Of a stretch of DNA of 33,423 nt, positions 27,432 through 33,423 are shown in pieces. The DNA lies in contig JAIBJM010000063.1 in NCBI GenBank assembly GCA_020029535.1, positions 1 through 33,423 on the forward strand, read 5' to 3'. This DNA comes from Gammaproteobacteria bacterium. Lineage in GTDB: Bacteria; Pseudomonadota; Gammaproteobacteria; Steroidobacterales; Steroidobacteraceae. Under the pieces are notes generated by a model. The model searched no databases, was not told the DNA's origin, and saw only the letters and a program-made list of their open reading frames with translations. A program made the translations under genes and the position numbers. The number at the start of each line of letters is the position of its first letter. The stretch's first letter is position 1.

Positions 27432-28766
27432 TCAGGGACGCGCGGATCGCACGGATTCGGCCAGTATTTCGGCGCTTTCCCGGGTGAGTTTGTCGTCGCT
27501 GCTCTCGACCATGACCCGCACCACCGGTTCGGTGCCGGAGGCCCGCAACAGCACGCGCCCGGTATCGCCCAGCGTGGCGCTGACCTGTTCGACCGCGCGC
27601 CGCACGCTGGCCACCTGCATCGGATCAAAACGTTCCTGCACCGCCACATTCAGCAGCACCTGCGGAAACCTCTGCATGCCGGCCGCAAGTTCAGCCAGCG
27701 ATTTGCCGCTGCTGCGGATGGCCGCAATGACCTGCAGCGCGCTGATCAGTCCATCGCCGGTGGTGGTGCAATCCAGACAGAGGATGTGGCCCGAGGTCTC
27801 GCCGCCCAGCGTCGCGCCGGCTTCCTTGAGGCGGGCCAGCACATGGCGGTCGCCTACGGCCACGCGCTCGAAGCCGATGCCCTGTCTGCGCAAGGCCAGC
27901 TCCAGTCCGAGGTTGCTCATCTGCGTGCCCACCACCGGACCCTTGAGTGTGCCGCTGGCCTTGCGCGCGCAGGCCAGCACATACAGCAGCTGGTCGCCGT
28001 CCACCTGTCGCCCGAGATGATCGACCATCATCAGCCGGTCACCATCACCGTCCAGCGCCACGCCGAAGTCGGCGCGCACGCCGGGCACCGTCAGCTGCAG
28101 CAGGTGCAGATTGGTGGACCCGCAGCCGTCATTGATGTTGCGGCCGTTCGGTGAGCAGCCGATGGGCACGATCTCGGCGCCCAGATCCGCCAGCGTGCGC
28201 GGCGCCACCTTGTAGGCAGCACCATTGGCGCAATCGATGACGATCTTCAGACCCTCGAGGTTCATGCCGGCCGGCAGGGTGCCGCGGCAGAAGTCCTGGT
28301 ACTGCGCGCGCGAGTCGTCGACCCGCCGGGCGCGGCCCAGTGCGCCGGAAGCCCGCGTTACCGGCGCGGCAGCCAGCTCGGCCTCGATCTGCAGTTCCAG
28401 GGCATCCGACAGCTTGCCGCCCGAGCCGTCGAAGAACTTGATGCCATTGTCCTCATAGGGATTGTGCGAAGCGCTGATCACGACGCCGAAGTTGCAGCCG
28501 AAATGCCGGGTCATGTAGGCAACGCCGGGGGTGGGGAGCGGTCCCATCAGCAGCACATCGACGCCCGCCGCGACGAAGCCCGCCTCCAGCGCCGACTCGA
28601 ACATGTAGCCGGACAGGCGGGTGTCCTTGCCGATCAGCACACAGCCGCGCTGCGGCGCCAGTACCCGTGCCGCGGCGCTGGCCAGACGCAATGCGAAGTC
28701 CACCGTCATCGGCGCCTCGCCTACCCGACCACGAATTCCATCGGTACCAAAGAATTTCCGGCTCAT
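27432..28766 (-). CDS. glmM: Phosphoglucosamine mutase
   Basis: GlmM converts glucosamine 6-phosphate to glucosamine 1-phosphate for UDP-GlcNAc synthesis (peptidoglycan and LPS). The 444-residue protein starts MSRKFFGTDGIRG. It has the active-site loop ISASHNP with phosphoserine Ser100, the metal-binding DGDGDR and the C-terminal phosphate loop RASGTEPVVRVM. The ATG at 28766 overlaps the folP stop (TGATG). The folP-glmM pair downstream of ftsH is the same as in E. coli. Confidence 0.98.
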   Translation of the reverse strand: MSRKFFGTDGIRGRVGEAPMTVDFALRLASAAARVLAPQRGCVLIGKDTRLSGYMFESALEAGFVAAGVDVLLMGPLPTPGVAYMTRHFGCNFGVVISASHNPYEDNGIKFFDGSGGKLSDALELQIEAELAAAPVTRASGALGRARRVDDSRAQYQDFCRGTLPAGMNLEGLKIVIDCANGAAYKVAPRTLADLGAEIVPIGCSPNGRNINDGCGSTNLHLLQLTVPGVRADFGVALDGDGDRLMMVDHLGRQVDGDQLLYVLACARKASGTLKGPVVGTQMSNLGLELALRRQGIGFERVAVGDRHVLARLKEAGATLGGETSGHILCLDCTTTGDGLISALQVIAAIRSSGKSLAELAAGMQRFPQVLLNVAVQERFDPMQVASVRRAVEQVSATLGDTGRVLLRASGTEPVVRVMVESSDDKLTRESAEILAESVRSARP

Positions 28767-29596
28767 CAGTGCTCCACAGTCATTGCCGTTGCCACCTGCA
28801 GCGCATCCACGGTGGCCGCCACATCATGCGCACGCACGATACGCGCACCCTGCAGTGTGGCAATGGTGGCCAGCGACACGCTGCCCGCCAGTCTGGCATC
28901 GGCCTCGCGGCCGGTCAGCTGGCGCAGCATGGATTTGCGGGACAGTCCCACCAGCACCGGATGGCCCGCGATGCGCAGTTCGGGCAGCCGGCGCAGCAAC
29001 TCGAGGTTGTGCTGCAGCGATTTGCCGAAACCGAAGCCGGGGTCGATGCAGATGCGTGCCGGATCGATGCCGGCAGCCACGCACTGCCTGATGCGATCGA
29101 TCAGCATGGCGCGGACTTCGCTCACCACGTCCTGGTATTGCGGCTGCCGCTGCATGGTGCCCGGCTCGCCCTGCATGTGCATGACGCACACCGCAGCCGA
29201 GGATGCGGCGGCGGCCTGCAGCGCGCCCGGCAGGCTCAGTGCGCGCACATCGTTGATCATGGCGGCGCCGGCGTCGATGACGGCGCGCATCACTTCGGGC
29301 TGACTGGTATCGACGGAGATGACGGCCTCGCCGTGTCGCGCGATCTGGCGCACCACCGGCAGCACCCGCGACAGTTCTTCTGCAACGCCGACCGGCGCCG
29401 CGCCCGGGCGCGTGGATTCGCCGCCCACGTCGATGATGGCAGCGCCTTCGGCCAGCATCTGCTGCGCGCGATCCAGCGCGCACTGCGGATCGAGGTAACG
29501 ACCGCCATCGGAGAATGAATCAGGCGTGACATTGAGTACGCCCATGACCACCGGCCGCGACAGATCCAGTGTGCCGCGGGCGTGATACAGCTGCAT
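28766..29596 (-). CDS. folP: Dihydropteroate synthase
   Basis: FolP condenses p-aminobenzoate with dihydropterin pyrophosphate in folate synthesis and is the sulfonamide target. The 276 residues form a TIM barrel with the two signatures VLNVTPDSFSDGG and IIDVGGESTRPGA, plus ISVDTSQPEV, MINDV, MHMQGEPGTMQ, IDPGFGFGKSLQHN and LSRKS. The ATG at 29596 starts 8 nt after ftsH. The stop overlaps glmM. Confidence 0.97.
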   Translation of the reverse strand: MQLYHARGTLDLSRPVVMGVLNVTPDSFSDGGRYLDPQCALDRAQQMLAEGAAIIDVGGESTRPGAAPVGVAEELSRVLPVVRQIARHGEAVISVDTSQPEVMRAVIDAGAAMINDVRALSLPGALQAAAASSAAVCVMHMQGEPGTMQRQPQYQDVVSEVRAMLIDRIRQCVAAGIDPARICIDPGFGFGKSLQHNLELLRRLPELRIAGHPVLVGLSRKSMLRQLTGREADARLAGSVSLATIATLQGARIVRAHDVAATVDALQVATAMTVEH

Positions 29597-29604
29597 GCGG
29601 TCGG

Positions 29605-31524
<1,920 letters not shown>

Positions 31525-31534
31525 GGAACTCACG

Positions 31535-32161
31535 CTACACCATCCGTCGCTCTGTAGCCAGCAAGTACATCTCCGCGCTGCGGGCCCTGGAAGCTTCGGG
31601 TTTGAGGAACCGGACGCGCGCAAAACGCGCCCTGGCCGCGGTGACCAGCTCCTGGAAGCCGGCCCCCTGAAACACCTTGATCAGGGCGCTGCCCCCGGGT
31701 TTCAAGACCCGCTCGCACAGATCCAGGGCAAGTTCGCCGAGATACATGGCGCGGGGCTGATCGATGGCGTCCATGCCACTGAGATTGGGCGCCATGTCCG
31801 ACAGCAACACATCGGCCTGCTGGCCGCCGAGCTTTTCCAGCAGCTGGCTGATGACGCTTTCTTCACGGAAGTCGCCCTGCACGAATTCGACTCCCGACAA
31901 CGAGTCCATGGGCAGGATATCGCTGGCCACGATGCGGCCAGTGGAGCCTACCCGGCGGCGTGCGTACTGGCTCCAGGCGCCGGGGGCGGCGCCCAGGTCA
32001 ATGACTGTCATGCCGGGTCGCAGCAGCTTTTCGCGCCGGTCCGCCTCCTCCAGCTTGAAGACGGCACGCGAGCGCCAGCCTTCGGCCTGCGCCTTTTTCA
32101 CGAAGCGATCGGAGAAGTGCTCCTGGAGCCACCGACTGCTGCTTTTTGACCGTCGCGCCAT
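31535..32161 (-). CDS. rlmE: 23S rRNA (uridine(2552)-2'-O)-methyltransferase RlmE
   Basis: RlmE (FtsJ/RrmJ) methylates U2552 in the A-loop of 23S rRNA during late 50S assembly. The 208-residue protein has the SAM motif [13 protein letters not shown] and the K-D-K-E catalytic tetrad at Lys36, Asp122, Lys162 and Glu197, two positions off E. coli numbering. The ATG at 32161 gives [11 protein letters not shown]; the open frame runs further but only through the divergent intergenic region. It is divergent from yhbY and upstream of ftsH, as in E. coli. Confidence 0.97.
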   Translation of the reverse strand: MARRSKSSSRWLQEHFSDRFVKKAQAEGWRSRAVFKLEEADRREKLLRPGMTVIDLGAAPGAWSQYARRRVGSTGRIVASDILPMDSLSGVEFVQGDFREESVISQLLEKLGGQQADVLLSDMAPNLSGMDAIDQPRAMYLGELALDLCERVLKPGGSALIKVFQGAGFQELVTAARARFARVRFLKPEASRARSAEMYLLATERRMV

Positions 32162-32166
32162 AAGTA

Positions 32167-32195
32167 TTAACAGGTCCTGGGAGAGTCCCCATAAT
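32167..32195 (+). promoter_or_regulatory. Predicted sigma70 promoter of yhbY
   Basis: A -35 TTAACA (32167-32172), one mismatch from consensus, and a -10 CATAAT (32190-32195) are separated by 17 nt in the 40-nt rlmE-yhbY gap. The expected start, about 7 nt after the -10, coincides with the yhbY ATG at 32202, so the mRNA may be leaderless. Confidence 0.6.
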
Positions 32196-32201
32196 GCCGG
32201 C

Positions 32202-32516
32202 ATGGAACTGAGCGAAAACCAGCTGCGCTTCCTGCGCGGCAAAGCCCATGCATTGCAACCGCTGATCCTGATCGGTCAAGCCGGCCTGACCGACGCCGTC
32301 AGCGCCGAAACCGATCGCGCCCTCCAGGATCACGAGTTGATCAAGGTGCGCGTGCGCGGCGCAGATCGTGAACAGCGTGATCAGATGATCGCCCAGCTGG
32401 CCAGTCGTACCGGCAGCGCGCTGGTCACCCGCATCGGGCATGTTGCCGTGCTGTACCGGCCGCGCAAACCGCTGCCAAAGCTGGTGCTGCCAGCGGCGCG
32501 CGCGGCTCAGGCGTAG
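32202..32516 (+). CDS. yhbY: Ribosome assembly RNA-binding protein YhbY (CRM domain)
   Basis: YhbY is a small CRM/KH-like protein that associates with pre-50S particles. The 104 residues include [31 protein letters not shown] and the end of the domain [10 protein letters not shown], with a short basic tail. It is the only core gene on the plus strand. The ATG at 32202 has no visible SD sequence. It is divergent from rlmE, and its last 10 nt overlap the 3' end of the converging greA. Confidence 0.93.
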   Translation: MELSENQLRFLRGKAHALQPLILIGQAGLTDAVSAETDRALQDHELIKVRVRGADREQRDQMIAQLASRTGSALVTRIGHVAVLYRPRKPLPKLVLPAARAAQA

Positions 32517-32986
32517 CGGACCGCGATCACCTCGTAGTTCAGCTTCTTGCCGGGCGCCATCACCTCGACCTGGTCGCCGGCGCTCTTGCCGATCAGCGCA
32601 CGCGCAATCGGCGAGCCGATCGAAATGCGTCCCTGGCGGATATCGGCTTCATCCTCACCGACGATCTGGTAAACCACTCTGACGCCGCTGTCCTCGTCGG
32701 CCAGCTCGACAGTGGCGCCGAACACCACCTTGCCGCTGGCAGCGAGCGCGGTGACATCGATGATTTCGGCGTTACCCAGCCGCGCCTCGATCTCCCCAAT
32801 GCGTCCTTCGATGAAACCCTGCTGTTCGCGGGCGGCGTGATACTCGGCATTCTCGGACAGGTCGCCATGGCTGCGCGCCTCGGCGATGGCCTTGATGACA
32901 TTGGGCCGCGCCTCGGACTTCAGACGCTTCAGCTCGGTGCGCAGCAGCTCGGCGCCACGCATTGTCATGGGGGAACGCTGGCTCAT
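32507..32986 (-). CDS. greA: Transcription elongation factor GreA
   Basis: GreA enters the RNA polymerase secondary channel and stimulates cleavage of backtracked RNA. The 159-residue protein has an N-terminal coiled coil with the acidic tip [10 protein letters not shown] (Asp42, Glu45) that holds the catalytic Mg2+. The C-terminal FKBP-like domain includes [10 protein letters not shown] and [14 protein letters not shown]. The ATG at 32986 overlaps the carB stop (ATGA). An internal ATG at 32968 would give a shorter form. It converges with yhbY with a 10-nt overlap. Confidence 0.97.
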   Translation of the reverse strand: MSQRSPMTMRGAELLRTELKRLKSEARPNVIKAIAEARSHGDLSENAEYHAAREQQGFIEGRIGEIEARLGNAEIIDVTALAASGKVVFGATVELADEDSGVRVVYQIVGEDEADIRQGRISIGSPIARALIGKSAGDQVEVMAPGKKLNYEVIAVRYA

Positions 32987-33423
32987 CCGGCCACCTCTCG
33001 ATGCAGATCCTGCAGACGGTTCACCTCGACTTCATCGATGTGATCCAGCGCCTCGCAGGTCGCCAGCGCAGCCGCCAGCGTCGTGTAATAGGTGATGCGA
33101 CGATGCACGGCTTCACGCCGGATCGAGTTCGATTCCAGCGTCGCCTGCTTGCCCTCGGTGGTGTTGACGATCAGCTGGATCTCGTCGTTCTTGATCATGT
33201 CGACGATGTGCGGCCGGCCCTCGCGCACCTTGTTGACGCGCCGGCACGTGACTCCTGCCGCCTCCAGCGATGCGGCAGTGCCCGTGGTCGCGACGATCTG
33301 AAAACCATACTCGATCAGGCGGCGTGCCAGCACCGCAGCGCCGGCCTTGTCCGGTTCGCGCACGCTGATCAAACACACGCCGCGCCGTGGCAGCACCACG
33401 CCGGAGGCGGACTGGCTCTTGGC
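32983..33423 (-). CDS. carB: Carbamoyl-phosphate synthase large subunit, C-terminal end (partial)
   Basis: Only the last 146 residues are in the window; the gene continues beyond 33423. They form the MGS-like allosteric domain that binds UMP and ornithine: [59 protein letters not shown] and TYYTTLAAA. The frame is open through the window edge with no start codon needed. CarB makes carbamoyl phosphate for pyrimidine and arginine synthesis. The carB-greA junction is an ATGA overlap, so they are probably co-transcribed. Confidence 0.96.
   Translation of the reverse strand, partial: AKSQSASGVVLPRRGVCLISVREPDKAGAAVLARRLIEYGFQIVATTGTAASLEAAGVTCRRVNKVREGRPHIVDMIKNDEIQLIVNTTEGKQATLESNSIRREAVHRRITYYTTLAAALATCEALDHIDEVEVNRLQDLHREVAG

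Overview
The window is about 33.4 kb of GC-rich DNA from a gammaproteobacterium. The gene order is carB-greA-yhbY-rlmE-ftsH-folP-glmM-tpiA-secG-tRNA(Leu), then nuoA to nuoN, tRNA(fMet), then rimP-nusA-infB-rbfA-truB-rpsO-pnp. A full nuo operon between tRNA(Leu) and tRNA(fMet), and a NuoC of the Xanthomonadales type, suggest Xanthomonadales, Nevskiales or Steroidobacteraceae. This placement is an inference from recalled synteny and was not computed. Almost every gene is on the minus strand, so transcription runs from high to low coordinates. The exceptions are yhbY and an ORF6N gene.

Layout in transcription order. (1) 33423-26241 is housekeeping: the C-terminal end of CarB, GreA, divergent YhbY, the 23S rRNA methyltransferase RlmE, FtsH, FolP, GlmM, TpiA and SecG. 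Many junctions overlap as ATGA or TGATG. (2) 26225-26141 is tRNA-Leu(GAG), followed by a terminator-like hairpin. (3) 26071-12097 is the 14-gene respiratory complex I operon, with very tight spacing. Within it nuoD carries an internal deletion of about 50 codons that is not a multiple of three. This joins the nuoD frame to nuoE as one open frame. (4) 12009-11933 is initiator tRNA-fMet with its own promoter. (5) 11884-8519 is an accessory insertion between tRNA-fMet and rimP. It holds a plus-strand ORF6N protein and a minus-strand four-gene cluster: a 65-residue HsdR N-terminal nuclease fragment, a two-domain HNH endonuclease, a Rossmann-only MDR-family remnant and a complete MDR oxidoreductase. 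(6) 8514-1 is the rimP-nusA-infB-rbfA-truB-rpsO-pnp transcription, translation and RNA-decay cluster. Its leader holds a promoter, several hairpins and two tandem intrinsic terminators immediately before rimP.

How it works together. The 3' cluster makes ribosome and transcription factors: RimP and RbfA for 30S maturation, NusA for elongation and termination, IF2 and initiator tRNA for initiation, TruB for tRNA, S15 for the 30S, and PNPase for RNA turnover. The nuo operon makes the proton-pumping NADH:quinone oxidoreductase. The upstream block supplies pyrimidine/arginine precursors, folate, cell-wall amino sugar, glycolysis, protein export and membrane proteolysis.

The observations most worth following up are the broken nuoD, the small PD-ExK ORF coupled to an HNH endonuclease, the tandem MDR pair whose first member lacks its catalytic domain, and the terminators directly upstream of rimP and nuoA that suggest attenuation. 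I found no CRISPR array, transposase, IS element or complete new defence system. The accessory island is the only non-core part.
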